The notes: generated by a model from the letters alone, not told the origin. A stretch of DNA of 64,000 nt from Cystobacter fuscus (GCF_002305875.1 NZ_CP022098.1:6448001-6512000); one strand, 5' to 3'. Shown: positions 25,979 through 35,185, counted from the stretch's first letter. Made by a program: numbers and translations.

Positions 25979-28090
25979 TCACGAGGAGGCCTGGGGAGAG
26001 GAACGTACCGAGGCCTCTGTTTCATCGAGCTGGCGCAGCAGGTCCTTCACGGACTCGCCCTCCAACACCACGCCGTTTTCGTAGGAAAGACCGTGGTGCA
26101 CCATCTGGAGCTGGTTGGACCAGAGGAACGCGGTTCCCACATAGGCTTGCTTGCCGTCCGCGATGACGGTGTTGAAGTGCGGGTAGGGCTTCCAGTCGCT
26201 GATGTCTTCCACCTGCAGGTTGAGGTGCTCTTGCTGGGCTTCGGACAGCAGGCGCTCCGACTCTGGATCCAGACCCCGGTGTTGGATGAGAACGTCGCGT
26301 CCTGCTTTCGCTTGCTCGATGAGCTTGCGCGCGGTGTTCGTGTCCTTGAGATCGCTGCCAACGAAGCGGATGCTGTCCTGGGCACCGGTGATGAGACCAT
26401 CGATGGTGCGTGACACGTAGGGGTGCTTGGCAACAGGGTCGTTCACCACCACGCCCTTTTCGGCGAGCTCGCTCAACAGACCCACCAGCTCCTGCTTGCC
26501 CTGGGTGGGCAGGTAGCCCGGCTTCAGGGCCAGGTCGAGATACTTCCTGTAGAGCGGCGCCACGCCCGAGGGCAGCTCGGTGGTGATGTCGAGCTTCTTC
26601 ATGGCCTTGGGTATCACCGAAGCCGTGGTGAAGATCGCGCGGTCTCCGATCAAGATGCCCTTGGCGTGGTTGATCACCTGCTTGGACGTGGTCTGTGGGA
26701 AGACCAGTTCGATGTTGGCCTCCTTGAAGCGCTGACCCAGCTCCTTGTTGCTGGGGAAGGCGCTCCATTCCGACTCGTTGCCAATGACGCGGATGCGCTC
26801 ATCCGGGTGACGGCTCCGGTAGTCGAACAGCGCCTCCATGACCTTGCCGGCTTCTCCGTCACTGCTCAGACCCATGCTGAAGAAGTCCACGGGACCCTTC
26901 TGGGTGGGCTCTCTCAGGAACTCTTCCAACTGGGGGAGCGTGCTCGCGCCAGGTCCCAGCTTCGAGCGGACGGTTTGGGGCTGTGAGCCGATGAGTGGGT
27001 CTCGGAGGGGAGTGGTCCCCGTGCCCTGGAGCGCCGTGCCACGCACCTTGGCCTCGCGATGAACGAATGCGTCCACCGCGACGGGCTCCTCGAAGTCCGG
27101 CGAGTACACCTGGACATAGCGAGCCGCGACATTCTCTGGACGGATGGTGAGTGTGCGCTGCTTGCCTGTTCTGTCCGTTCCGGAGGCTTGCAGGCGGCCA
27201 TCTGGACCCTGCGCGAGAGTGAAGAGCCCTTCCAGCTCTCGACCCTTGAGCCGCACCTGGACCTGGTTCAAATCCTTCAAGGGGACTTCCACGGTCTCCG
27301 CGGGAGTGGCCGGGTTCAGCCGGAAGACGCCGTGCTTCATGGCACCGAACGTGTAGACCTCACCTGATGCGGAAAAGCGGTAGGCGACCTGATCCGCATC
27401 GTCCATGCGCACTTTGACCCGCCCCGGAGGGCTCTTCGGCGACTTGGAAGAAGAGAGTTTGAAGAGATCATTCTGGGGGACGACCCGTCTGGGTTCGTTC
27501 TCCAGCTGATGGGGGTCGAGGGGATGCAGCAGCAGGTGGTGCTCGCTGGGCACGCCACCCCAGGAAGGGGCGGTGGTACCAGCCAACCGGTACGGCTGGC
27601 CCTGGTACTCCACGATGCGGCCCTTCAGGTACTCCTCCATCAAGAGATGACGAGGCTGAATGCCCGCGGACTGAAGGCGGACATGAGGCTCGTTGTTCTT
27701 CATCACGACCTCGGCCACATCCCATTTGCCGCCCTGGTGCTCGACGGGCATGGGTGTACGAGCGCGAATGGTGCGAGGCACCGCATGCCCAGGCACCAGC
27801 GGATCCGCGGCCTCACGTATTCTCGGTGCCGTGCGCGTGGGGGGAACGTGCGAGCCCTTGGTGGGAACGCTCAGGGACGGACCGCTCGTGGTCGACGCGG
27901 GGGGTGGGGTCGTGAACTGATCGCTCGGCGTCTCGACGTCCGTGAAAGGCGACTGAGCGTTCGAGGTGTGGGTGTTTCCCTCGGCACGCGCGTCTTGGGT
28001 TTTCGAAGACTGGGCTTTCGTCCTCTCGGGGGAGGACGATGGAATCTTCGGCTGAGCGGATCGGCGAGACGGGTCGATGGAGTTGCTCAT
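25979..28090 (-). CDS. Phospholipase D-like protein with degenerate HKD motifs
   Basis: 703 residues from ATG 28090 (an in-frame TTG at 28102 is the alternative). The first 100 residues are disordered and rich in Ser/Pro/Thr without a signal peptide. A middle region (130-330) of beta-rich sequence follows, then two PLD-like halves. The first active-site-like motif is HAKGILIGD followed by TTAS, and the second is PHFNTVIADG followed by VGTAFLW. In the second the HxK lysine is Asn, so catalysis may be altered. The base composition looks less G+C-rich than the flanking genes, which suggests horizontal origin. Such large PLD-like proteins are sometimes secreted effectors in myxobacteria, but no immunity or secretion gene is adjacent, so that is speculation. 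Confidence 0.75.
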   Translation of the reverse strand: MSNSIDPSRRSAQPKIPSSSPERTKAQSSKTQDARAEGNTHTSNAQSPFTDVETPSDQFTTPPPASTTSGPSLSVPTKGSHVPPTRTAPRIREAADPLVPGHAVPRTIRARTPMPVEHQGGKWDVAEVVMKNNEPHVRLQSAGIQPRHLLMEEYLKGRIVEYQGQPYRLAGTTAPSWGGVPSEHHLLLHPLDPHQLENEPRRVVPQNDLFKLSSSKSPKSPPGRVKVRMDDADQVAYRFSASGEVYTFGAMKHGVFRLNPATPAETVEVPLKDLNQVQVRLKGRELEGLFTLAQGPDGRLQASGTDRTGKQRTLTIRPENVAARYVQVYSPDFEEPVAVDAFVHREAKVRGTALQGTGTTPLRDPLIGSQPQTVRSKLGPGASTLPQLEEFLREPTQKGPVDFFSMGLSSDGEAGKVMEALFDYRSRHPDERIRVIGNESEWSAFPSNKELGQRFKEANIELVFPQTTSKQVINHAKGILIGDRAIFTTASVIPKAMKKLDITTELPSGVAPLYRKYLDLALKPGYLPTQGKQELVGLLSELAEKGVVVNDPVAKHPYVSRTIDGLITGAQDSIRFVGSDLKDTNTARKLIEQAKAGRDVLIQHRGLDPESERLLSEAQQEHLNLQVEDISDWKPYPHFNTVIADGKQAYVGTAFLWSNQLQMVHHGLSYENGVVLEGESVKDLLRQLDETEASVRSSPQASS

Positions 28091-28338
28091 GGGGCTATCC
28101 AAAGTGGCGGCGACTTGTTGCCTTGTCGCTGGGTCCAGGGGCCGGAGTACCCGGGCCGCACACCGTAGCAGACCCGCCCATCGGTCAGGGCCTTACCCGG
28201 AGGGCACTCCGCACCTTCCCGTTCGCATGTCTGTTCTACCCGTAAGCGAACCGTGTCTTCGTAACTTCATCGCGCTCGTTTTAAGACATGGCTGAACAGT
28301 TTCGCCTCGGCGCATCGGACCACGTGCGAGTGCGAGGG

Positions 28339-28362
28339 GGGCGGGTTTTTCAGCCCCCGCCC
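28339..28362 (-). terminator. Hairpin directly after the diguanylate cyclase stop codon
   Basis: GGGCGGG (28339-28345) can pair perfectly with CCCGCCC (28356-28362) across a 10-base loop. It abuts the diguanylate cyclase stop codon on the minus strand. No T-run follows, so it would be a weak intrinsic terminator or a 3'-end stabiliser. Confidence 0.35.
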
Positions 28363-30527
28363 TACCCCTCGGCGGCCTGGAGCTTGCGGCCGCCCTGCGC
28401 CTCGGCCACGGTGACGGACTGGTTCCGGCCATGGCGCTTGGCGTAGTACAGGCACTGGTCCGCCTGCTCCACCAGCACCAGCTTGTCCACGCCGTGGTCC
28501 GGCGCCGTCGCGATGCCCAACGACAGCGTCACCTTCAGCGGGCCCATCTCCGTCTGGAACACCTCGGCCTTGATGGCCTCGCGGATGCGCTCGGCGATGA
28601 CCTTGGCTCCCTTGGCGTCCGTCTCCGGCATGAGGATGGCGAACTCCTCGCCGCCGTAGCGCGCCACGATGTCCGTGTCGCGCGCCTGCTGCTTGAGGAT
28701 GCGCGCCACGCCCTTGAGCACCTGGTCTCCCGTGAGGTGGCCGTACGTGTCGTTGACGCTCTTGAAGTGGTCCACGTCCGTGAGCACCAGCGAGCACTTG
28801 CGCCCGTAGCGCCGCGAGTGCGCCAGCATCTCGTCCGCCTTCGCCTGGAAGGTGCGGTTGTTGTACAGGCCCGTCATGCCGTCCGTCGTCGCCATGCGCT
28901 CCATCTGCTCGTAGAGCTGGGCGCGCAGCACCGCCTGCGCCGCCTGGATGGCGATGACCTCCAACATCCGCAGCACGTCGTGATCCAACGCCGTCTTGCG
29001 CCGCGAGCCCGCCACCAGCGTGCCGAGGATCCGGTCTCCCGCCGTGAGCGGGAAGATCTTCAGCGCCGCGAGCCCCCGGATCTGGCTCTCCTCGTCGAAG
29101 ATGACCTGGCGGTCCATGGCCTTCAAATCCCGTCCGGGCAGCGGCGCGCCGTAGCGCACCACGTTGGCGACCAGGCCGTTGTTGTCCGGGAAGATGCGGC
29201 CCTCGAGCGCCTTGCCCGCCGCGCTCACGCCGAGCATCCGCGCCACCTTGTGCACGCGCTTGCCCTCCACCTCGCTCACGATGGTGACGGCGCTGAAGTC
29301 CAGCCCCGCGAGCTGCCGCGCGCTCTCCAGCACCGCGAGGAACACCTGCTCGGGGCTGCCCGCGCGGTTGAGCTCCTCGATGGCGCGGAAGAACCTGTCC
29401 TTCTCGTCGCGCGTCTTGCGGATGTACGACATCACCCGCTCCACCTCGATGGAGCGCAGCACCTCGGCGGCGATGGTGGTGAAGAGCTTCTCGTCGTCAT
29501 CCGAGAACGGGTTGTGCGTGAGGCGATCCGCCACGAGCACGCCGCGCACCAGTCCCCCACCCTCGATGATGGGCACGGCCAGCACGGCGCCCACCGTGGG
29601 CGCGCTCCCGTCGTACCAGGTGATGCCCTTGAGCCCGTGCGCCGAGTGCATCCGCACCGGGGCCCGGCGCTTGAGCACTCCGCCCAGCACGCCCTCGCCC
29701 GCGTTGAAGCGCTCGCGCTGCACGTGATCGCTCGCGCTGCGGCAGTCGTAGAGCTTGAGGCCCTTGTCGTCCGAGGTGAGCAGGAAGGCGGCGCAGGTGT
29801 TCGTCTTGAGCGCCGTCTCGGCGATCTCCAGCGCCGCGCCCACCGCGCCCTCGATCTCCTTCACCGAGGCGACCAGCCACTTCTCCTGATCCTTCTCGTC
29901 GGGAGGGTTGTCATGGGCGCCGGAGCTGACGAGGCGGAAGGTGCGGGCGCGCTCCTCCACTTCCTTGATGCGCTTGTCCACCGCGGCGTTCTCGGCGCGG
30001 CGCGCGGCGGCGATGCGCGCGGCGAGCACCAGGTGGTTGAGGACCGCGAAGAGCGACAGGAAGAGCGTGTGGGTGAGGAAGGAGGACAGGCCACCGCGCT
30101 CGGGGCCGCCCAGGGTGAGCAGCGCGTCGAACGCGAGCGCCACGGCCACCAGCGCGAGGCTGGCGCGGTGCGGCAGGAAGGCGACGAGGCACGCCATGAG
30201 CAGATAGACGAGCGGGAACAGCTCGGCGCCGGCGATGGCCACCACGATGTAGGCCGAGGCGAGGAACACCGCGCCCAGCTCCAGGTCGTCCTGGAGGAAG
30301 AGCGGCGCGCCCACGGCGTCGCGGGTGAAGCGCCGCCAGCCGATGACCCCGAGTCCGGCGAGCAGGAAGAGCACGAGCCCGGCCTCGTCCCAGCCCAGGG
30401 AGTGCAGGCTCCGGAAGCCCCCGCGCGCCAGGTGGACGAACGTGGCCAGCACCGCCCCGATGGGCACGGCCCGCACCGCGAGGCGCGGCAGCTTGAGGAC
30501 GGCGGAGAGTGCCGGGTGCGAGGTCAT
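28362..30527 (-). CDS. Membrane diguanylate cyclase with two GAF-like domains
   Basis: 721 residues. About five to six hydrophobic segments occupy residues 15-170 and a short coiled stretch follows. GAF-like domains are at about 210-350 and 375-545, and a GGDEF domain ends the protein. The active-site motif is GGEEF (625-629), intact for cyclic-di-GMP synthesis. The inhibitory I-site RxxD is present five residues upstream (R616-D-T-D619), so product feedback inhibition is expected. The family signature DGMTGLYNNRTF and LTDVDHFKSVND are also present. It would make c-di-GMP at the inner membrane in response to ligands bound by the GAF domains. It starts four bases after the stop of the FtsB-like gene, so the two probably share a transcript. 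Confidence 0.93.
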   Translation of the reverse strand: MTSHPALSAVLKLPRLAVRAVPIGAVLATFVHLARGGFRSLHSLGWDEAGLVLFLLAGLGVIGWRRFTRDAVGAPLFLQDDLELGAVFLASAYIVVAIAGAELFPLVYLLMACLVAFLPHRASLALVAVALAFDALLTLGGPERGGLSSFLTHTLFLSLFAVLNHLVLAARIAAARRAENAAVDKRIKEVEERARTFRLVSSGAHDNPPDEKDQEKWLVASVKEIEGAVGAALEIAETALKTNTCAAFLLTSDDKGLKLYDCRSASDHVQRERFNAGEGVLGGVLKRRAPVRMHSAHGLKGITWYDGSAPTVGAVLAVPIIEGGGLVRGVLVADRLTHNPFSDDDEKLFTTIAAEVLRSIEVERVMSYIRKTRDEKDRFFRAIEELNRAGSPEQVFLAVLESARQLAGLDFSAVTIVSEVEGKRVHKVARMLGVSAAGKALEGRIFPDNNGLVANVVRYGAPLPGRDLKAMDRQVIFDEESQIRGLAALKIFPLTAGDRILGTLVAGSRRKTALDHDVLRMLEVIAIQAAQAVLRAQLYEQMERMATTDGMTGLYNNRTFQAKADEMLAHSRRYGRKCSLVLTDVDHFKSVNDTYGHLTGDQVLKGVARILKQQARDTDIVARYGGEEFAILMPETDAKGAKVIAERIREAIKAEVFQTEMGPLKVTLSLGIATAPDHGVDKLVLVEQADQCLYYAKRHGRNQSVTVAEAQGGRKLQAAEG

Positions 30528-30531
30528 GGTG

Positions 30532-30807
30532 TCACTCCAGGTGAAAGACGATCTCGCCGGGTTTGATGTAGCCCAGCTCCTCGCGCGCGGCGCGCTCGAG
30601 GGCGGAAGGGTCGGTGCGCAGCGCGTTGATCTCGCGCCGCAGGGCCTCGTTCTGCGCGGTGATGGCCTGGTTGCGCTCGTGGATGGCCTCCACGTCCTGG
30701 CGCAGGCTCAGGTAGCGGCGAAAACCCTTCGCATCCGCCGCCGAGACCACGGTCAGGAGGGCGGCCACGCACGCCGCCACCGCCAGGAGCTTTCGCCGCA
30801 CCGTCAT
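30532..30807 (-). CDS. ftsB: FtsB/DivIC-family septum formation protein
   Basis: 91 residues: a short cytoplasmic start (MTVRRKL), one transmembrane helix (LAVAACVAALLTVVSAA), a periplasmic coiled coil (LSLRQDVEAIHERNQAITAQNEALRRE, heptad-like) and the conserved end ERAAREELGYIKPGEIVFHL, typical of FtsB/DivIC. It should bridge FtsL and FtsQ in the divisome and help activate septal peptidoglycan synthesis. The open frame continues far upstream but without family features, so ATG 30807 was chosen, although its ribosome site is weak. Upstream partner in a two-gene unit with the diguanylate cyclase. Confidence 0.9.
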   Translation of the reverse strand: MTVRRKLLAVAACVAALLTVVSAADAKGFRRYLSLRQDVEAIHERNQAITAQNEALRREINALRTDPSALERAAREELGYIKPGEIVFHLE

Positions 30808-30906
30808 GAGTGCGCGGAAGGTACCAGTGGCGACCCCTCCGGCAAGAAATCCGCTCCAGGGCTGTAGCGGGCCCCGCGCTCTTTCTCCCCGAGGACACTC
30901 CCCAGC

Positions 30907-32757
30907 ATGGCGCTTCCCGTCCACGCGCCGAATGCCGACCATTCCCCCGTGTCCCTCCCCCGCCCCAAGGTCCGGTGGCGCCGCGTGCTCCTCGTCCTCG
31001 CGAGCGCGCTGCTGCTCTTCCAGGTGCTCGTCAACGTCCTGCTCGCCACGGGGCTGCTGGCCGGACTGCTCAACCGCCTCATCCCCCGCACCGAGCTGCG
31101 CTGGCGCCAGGCCTGGTCCTTCGTTCCCGGGCGCGTCCACCTGCGCGACTTCTCGTTGCACCGCCAGGAACCCAACCACGCCACCTGGCGGCTCGCCATC
31201 GATCGGGTCTGGGTGGACGTGTCGCTCAGCGCGCTGCTCCTGCGGCGCTTCGAGACGGCCTCCGTCGACGTCGGGGGGCTGCGCGCCCACATCCACACCG
31301 TCACCCCGAAGAAGGGCGAGCCGTCCCCACCTCCACCCCCGCGAGAGAAGGAGCCCTGGCGCATCCACCTGAAGGACGTGCGGGTGCACGGGGTGCACGA
31401 GTTCGCGTGGAACGGCGCCCGGCTCACCGGCATCACGGAGGTATCGGGCAACCTGGATCTCCAACCCGGCGAGCGCATCCTCATGGAGGACGCCCGGGTG
31501 TCGCTCGGGCCCGGCGAGCTGTCCCTCGAGCAGGACACGGTGGCGCACGTGGAGGGGGGCACGGCGGGGGCCACGCTCGAGGTGCGGCGCCAGGAGCCCG
31601 AGGGGCTGGACATCATCACCGGCCTGACCGAGGGGCGGCTCCAGCTCACCGCCCGGGTGCCGTCGGCGAGCGCGTTCCGGAAGCTGGTGCCGCGGCTGTC
31701 CGATCTGCGCATGAGCGGAGGCGCGGGCCGGGTGGAGGTGGACCTGCACGTGAAGGAGGGCCGGGTGGCGGCGGGCACCTCCCTGAAGGGAGCGGGCGCG
31801 CCGCTCCAGTTGCCCGTGGGGCCCCTGGTGTTGAAGGCCCCGTGGCGCTTCGCCTCGGACATCTATACGCGGGAGGACGGCGAGGAGCGGCTGGGCTTCA
31901 AGCTCACCCTGGGGCCCGCGCGGCTGGAGGGAGGACAGGGCCCGGCGGTGGGCATCCCCGAGGTGGCCCTGCTGATGAGCGCCCGGCCCCCGCGCCTGGG
32001 CTCGGCCCTGCCGGAGGTGCACCTCCAGGTGCGGGCGGCGCGCAGCGAGCCCGTGGAGTTGCGGCTGCTCAACGGATGGATCGGCCCGTCGTTCCAGGTG
32101 GAGTCCGGACGGGCGCTGCTGGAGGCCACCTCGTATGCCAGCCCCGAGAAGGGGCGAGGCGAGGCCCACCTGTCGCTGAGCACCGAGGGACTCCGGGCGC
32201 ACTGGGGGGGCGCGACCCTGGGCGGGCGCGTCCTCCTGGACGTGGATGCCCAGAAGCTGGCCTTCCAGCGTGACGCGGTGGTGCTCGATGGCAGTCAGTT
32301 GCGGCTCGAGGACGTCACCGTGCGCACCGGCGGGGACGACGCGCGCGGCTGGGATGGCGCCCTCGCCTTCCCCGAGGCCACACTCACCCTGTCCCCGCCC
32401 TCCTTCCGGGGACGCTTCACGGGGCGCTTCTCCAACGCCGTTCCGTTCATCGCCCTGCTCACGCACCAGGGCGTGCTGCCCCGCCTCCTGGCTCCCCTGC
32501 TCGAGGCGAAGGATCTGGAGCTGTCCGGCACGCTCTCGCTCGGCGAGGCGGGCGCGAAGGTGGAAGCCCTGCACGCCCGGGGCCAGGGGCTCGACGTGCG
32601 GGGCCGGGTGTCGAGCACGGGCGGCGTGCCGAGCGCGCTGCTGTTGGTGAAGCTCGGCGTCCTCCCCGTGGGCGTGGAGGTGGGCTCCACGGCCTCGCTC
32701 CATCTGATGAATCCCCAGGGCTGGTACACCCAGAAGACGGGCGAGCCGGTGGAGTGA
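30907..32757 (+). CDS. AsmA/TamB-like membrane-anchored envelope protein
   Basis: 616 residues. One N-terminal transmembrane helix (VLLVLASALLLFQVLVNVLLATGLL) is followed by a long beta-rich periplasmic region without cysteines, full of short alternating strands (GRVHLRDFSLHRQ, ASVDVGGLRAHIHTV, LSGTLSLGEAGAKVEALHARGQG). This layout is characteristic of AsmA-like/bridge-like lipid-transport or assembly proteins, though no specific subfamily can be named from motifs. A proline-rich break occurs near residue 140. ATG 30907 lies just after a purine-rich stretch. It is divergent from the ftsB unit and convergent with the TlpA-like gene (12 bp). Confidence 0.7.
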   Translation: MALPVHAPNADHSPVSLPRPKVRWRRVLLVLASALLLFQVLVNVLLATGLLAGLLNRLIPRTELRWRQAWSFVPGRVHLRDFSLHRQEPNHATWRLAIDRVWVDVSLSALLLRRFETASVDVGGLRAHIHTVTPKKGEPSPPPPPREKEPWRIHLKDVRVHGVHEFAWNGARLTGITEVSGNLDLQPGERILMEDARVSLGPGELSLEQDTVAHVEGGTAGATLEVRRQEPEGLDIITGLTEGRLQLTARVPSASAFRKLVPRLSDLRMSGGAGRVEVDLHVKEGRVAAGTSLKGAGAPLQLPVGPLVLKAPWRFASDIYTREDGEERLGFKLTLGPARLEGGQGPAVGIPEVALLMSARPPRLGSALPEVHLQVRAARSEPVELRLLNGWIGPSFQVESGRALLEATSYASPEKGRGEAHLSLSTEGLRAHWGGATLGGRVLLDVDAQKLAFQRDAVVLDGSQLRLEDVTVRTGGDDARGWDGALAFPEATLTLSPPSFRGRFTGRFSNAVPFIALLTHQGVLPRLLAPLLEAKDLELSGTLSLGEAGAKVEALHARGQGLDVRGRVSSTGGVPSALLLVKLGVLPVGVEVGSTASLHLMNPQGWYTQKTGEPVE

Positions 32758-32769
32758 AGTCCCGGGACG

Positions 32770-33294
32770 TCAGCGCTTCAGCAGCGTCTGGACCGCCTCG
32801 GACAGGGCCCCATGGCCGGCCATCCCCTGCCAGGCGCCGGCCACCTGCCCCTGCCTGTCCAGGAGGAAGGTGGCGGGCAGCGCGGGGATGAGCCCGAAGG
32901 CGCTCTGGCCCTGCTGCAGGGCGGTGTCGGATACCAGTACCGGGAACTCGAGCGCGTACTGCTCGGCGAAGGGGGCCAGGGTGAGGGCTCCGTCGAGATC
33001 CAACCCCACGAGCACCACCTGGAGACCCTGGGCGCCGTGCTCCTTCTGGAGTGCCTGCAACGTGGGCAACTGGGCCAGGGAGGGAAAACTCCACGAGGCG
33101 AAGAAGGACACCAGCACCACCTTCCCCGGCAGGGCGCGCCAGTTCCAGGGCGCCGGCCCCACCGCGGGCAGCCACAACGCACGCAGGTAGGGGGAAGAGG
33201 CCGCCTGTCCGGGCGAAGACACCTCGGGCGCGTGGTGGCAGCCGGCCAGGGCGAGCACCAGGGCGAGTCCCAAGGCCCGGCCCACGCGCCTCAT
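32770..33294 (-). CDS. TlpA/thioredoxin-fold lipoprotein lacking the CxxC cysteines
   Basis: 174 residues with a lipobox (LALVLALAGCHH) and a thioredoxin-like domain of the TlpA/ResA type (LPGKVVLVSFFASW..., ALPATFLLDRQGQVAG with the cis-Pro). At the active site, where CxxC is expected after ASW, the sequence is SFPS, so both cysteines are replaced by serine. It cannot act as a thiol-disulfide oxidoreductase in the normal way and may have become a binding or structural protein. The start overlaps the stop of the Fur gene (ATGA), indicating co-translation with the regulator. The only cysteine is the lipid-anchor residue. Confidence 0.85.
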   Translation of the reverse strand: MRRVGRALGLALVLALAGCHHAPEVSSPGQAASSPYLRALWLPAVGPAPWNWRALPGKVVLVSFFASWSFPSLAQLPTLQALQKEHGAQGLQVVLVGLDLDGALTLAPFAEQYALEFPVLVSDTALQQGQSAFGLIPALPATFLLDRQGQVAGAWQGMAGHGALSEAVQTLLKR

Positions 33295-33734
33295 GCCTCG
33301 CTCTTGGCCTTGCCGCCGCGCTGGCAGTTCCGGCACAACCCGTACAGCTCCATCTTGTGCGACGTCACCGTGAAGCCGTGCTTGCGCGCCACGCCCTCCT
33401 GCATCTGCTCGATGCGATCGTCCTCGAACTCGACGATGGTGCCGCAGTGGGTGCAGATGAGGTGATCGTGGTGGTGGCGCCCCGCGGCCGCCTCGTAGCG
33501 CGTCTGCCCGTCTCCGAAGTTGCGGGCGTGGGCCAACCCACACTCCCCGAGAAGCTTCATCGTCCGGTAGACCGTGGCCACGGACACCTTGATGTCCTGC
33601 TCCCGGACCTTGTTCCACAGCTCCTCGACGGACAGGTGACCCCCCACCGAGAAGAAGGTGTCGATGATGAGGCTGCGCTGACGGGTGCTTTTCAGCCCGT
33701 GCTGCGCCATGTAGTGCTGAAGCACCTCGTCCAT
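33291..33734 (-). CDS. Fur-family metalloregulator
   Basis: 147 residues. A winged-helix N-terminus (GLKSTRQRSLIIDTFF, SVATVYRTMKLLGECGL) is followed by the Fur metal-binding and dimerisation domain with HHHDHLICTHCG and a C-terminal CRNC, i.e. two CxxC pairs for structural zinc. It is expected to repress genes in response to Fe2+ or, for relatives such as PerR and Zur, peroxide or zinc; the subtype cannot be decided. ATG 33734 was chosen over an in-frame TTG at 33746. It is upstream of and overlapping the cysteine-less TlpA-like lipoprotein, and divergent from the gene at 33960. No obvious Fur box was seen by eye in the divergent gap. Confidence 0.92.
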   Translation of the reverse strand: MDEVLQHYMAQHGLKSTRQRSLIIDTFFSVGGHLSVEELWNKVREQDIKVSVATVYRTMKLLGECGLAHARNFGDGQTRYEAAAGRHHHDHLICTHCGTIVEFEDDRIEQMQEGVARKHGFTVTSHKMELYGLCRNCQRGGKAKSEA

Positions 33735-33959
33735 ATTCCGGTTCAAAGCTCGCCTGCCTCCCGAGCCACCACGCGGCCCTCATGGGTCACAAGGTGTGCA
33801 CCCGCCTGTGCGGGATGCACTCCCTTCTGCTCAGGTGTAGTACCGACTTGCAACATCCACGGACTGTTTAGATTGGCGTCCGCCGGATTCATTGACACCC
33901 GTCCGCCAGCGAAGATAGAGGCACCCGGCCTCGTAAACGAGCATTTTTCCGCGATTTTC

Positions 33960-35171
33960 ATGAACCGTCCCTGGCAGAGACAACGGCAACCCGATGACGT
34001 GCCCACCCCCGTGGCGGTGGCCGTCTCCGACTACTGCCGGCGAGCCCATTCGCCTGCAACCCCCACCGAGGTCCGCGAGGCACTCGCCTTGCTGGCCGAG
34101 TCGGACGACTTCCGCGTCCGTACCTTGACGGACGCCGAGCCCGGGGCCACGCCCCTCGGGCCCTTCGCCGTGATCGATGTCCTCCAGGGCACCGCCCCCG
34201 AGCTCGCCGCGACGCGGCAGGGCTGCGGCTACTACGACGTGGTGCGCGAGCTGGCCCGGGTGCACGAGGAGAAGCGGCCCCCCGCGCCTCCCGCCCCGGA
34301 TGTCCCCACGTTCGCCCTCCCCCCCTCGCGTCCCGTGCCGGCGCCCGTGCCCGCCCGGCCCGAGGTGGCCCCCGCCTCCGCCGGGGAGACGGTCCAGTCG
34401 CGCATCGCTCCGCGCAAGCGCCCGGCCGCCGAGTCCCTTCCCCCCGAGGCCGACGAGCACGAGGCCCCCAGCTTCCTCAAGAGGGATCTGCCCAAGCCCC
34501 GCGGCCGCTTCACCCGCCTGGAGGCTCCCAAGACGAGCTACCAGGAGCTGTTGCGCCCCACGGGCAAGGACGCGCTGGAGGCGCTGGTGGAGGCGAGCGA
34601 GCACCGCTTCGCCCTGCTGCGCAACCTGGAGCAGCAGTACAACGGCGCGCGCGGCGATCTGACGTTGGAGGAGGTGGAGGGCGCGCTCAAGGCGCACGGG
34701 CTGTTGGAGGCCCTCAAGCGCCGCGAGCAGACGTCCCTGCTGTCCGCCTTCACCGAGCACCGGGGCGCCTCGGGCCGGGTGGGCTGGGCGCTGGGGTTGA
34801 GCCCCTCCGAGCTCAAGCTCGTGGAGAACCGCGGCGGCATCGCCAAGGAGGTCGAGGAGGTGCGCGAGCGGTTCCGCCGCGAGGCCCTCACCGCGCGCAA
34901 CCTCACCCAGAAGCTGGATCTGCTCGGGCGCGACAAGTACCTGCTCGACCTGGGCATCAAGAAGCGTTTCACGGACATGCTGCGCCGGGAGCTGGAGCTC
35001 CTGGTGCGTGATGATCTCCCGGAGGCCCCGTCGCTCGCCGCGCTCGCCGAAGCGGTGGGACGCAAGCATGGGGCCCCGTCCGAGCTGGTGCTCCGCGCAC
35101 TCGAGCGCCTGGGCGTGGCCGAGGCCCTGCGCAAGCGGACGCCGGATTCCACCCCACCCTCCACGACCTAG
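33960..35171 (+). CDS. Conserved helical protein of unknown function
   Basis: 403 residues. An N-terminal helical domain (residues about 1-90; SDYCRRAHSPATPTEVREALALL), a disordered proline/alanine linker (100-190), then a helical C-terminal half. The latter has a helix-turn-helix-like stretch (ASGRVGWALGLSPSELKLVENRGG), a coiled segment and LGIKKRFTDMLRRELELLV. It might bind DNA, but no family was recognised. ATG 33960 has no good ribosome site. It is followed 14 bp later by the FmdB-like gene, so the two are likely co-transcribed. Divergent from fur. Confidence 0.7.
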   Translation: MNRPWQRQRQPDDVPTPVAVAVSDYCRRAHSPATPTEVREALALLAESDDFRVRTLTDAEPGATPLGPFAVIDVLQGTAPELAATRQGCGYYDVVRELARVHEEKRPPAPPAPDVPTFALPPSRPVPAPVPARPEVAPASAGETVQSRIAPRKRPAAESLPPEADEHEAPSFLKRDLPKPRGRFTRLEAPKTSYQELLRPTGKDALEALVEASEHRFALLRNLEQQYNGARGDLTLEEVEGALKAHGLLEALKRREQTSLLSAFTEHRGASGRVGWALGLSPSELKLVENRGGIAKEVEEVRERFRREALTARNLTQKLDLLGRDKYLLDLGIKKRFTDMLRRELELLVRDDLPEAPSLAALAEAVGRKHGAPSELVLRALERLGVAEALRKRTPDSTPPSTT

Positions 35172-35185
35172 AAAGAGGCCCGTCC

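Noticed and set aside
33735-33959. Fur box in the fur divergent region, and the small CTCG-TAAA-CGAG palindrome near 33931
   Set aside because: No 19-bp Fur-type inverted repeat was recognisable and a four-base stem is too short to call an operator or terminator.
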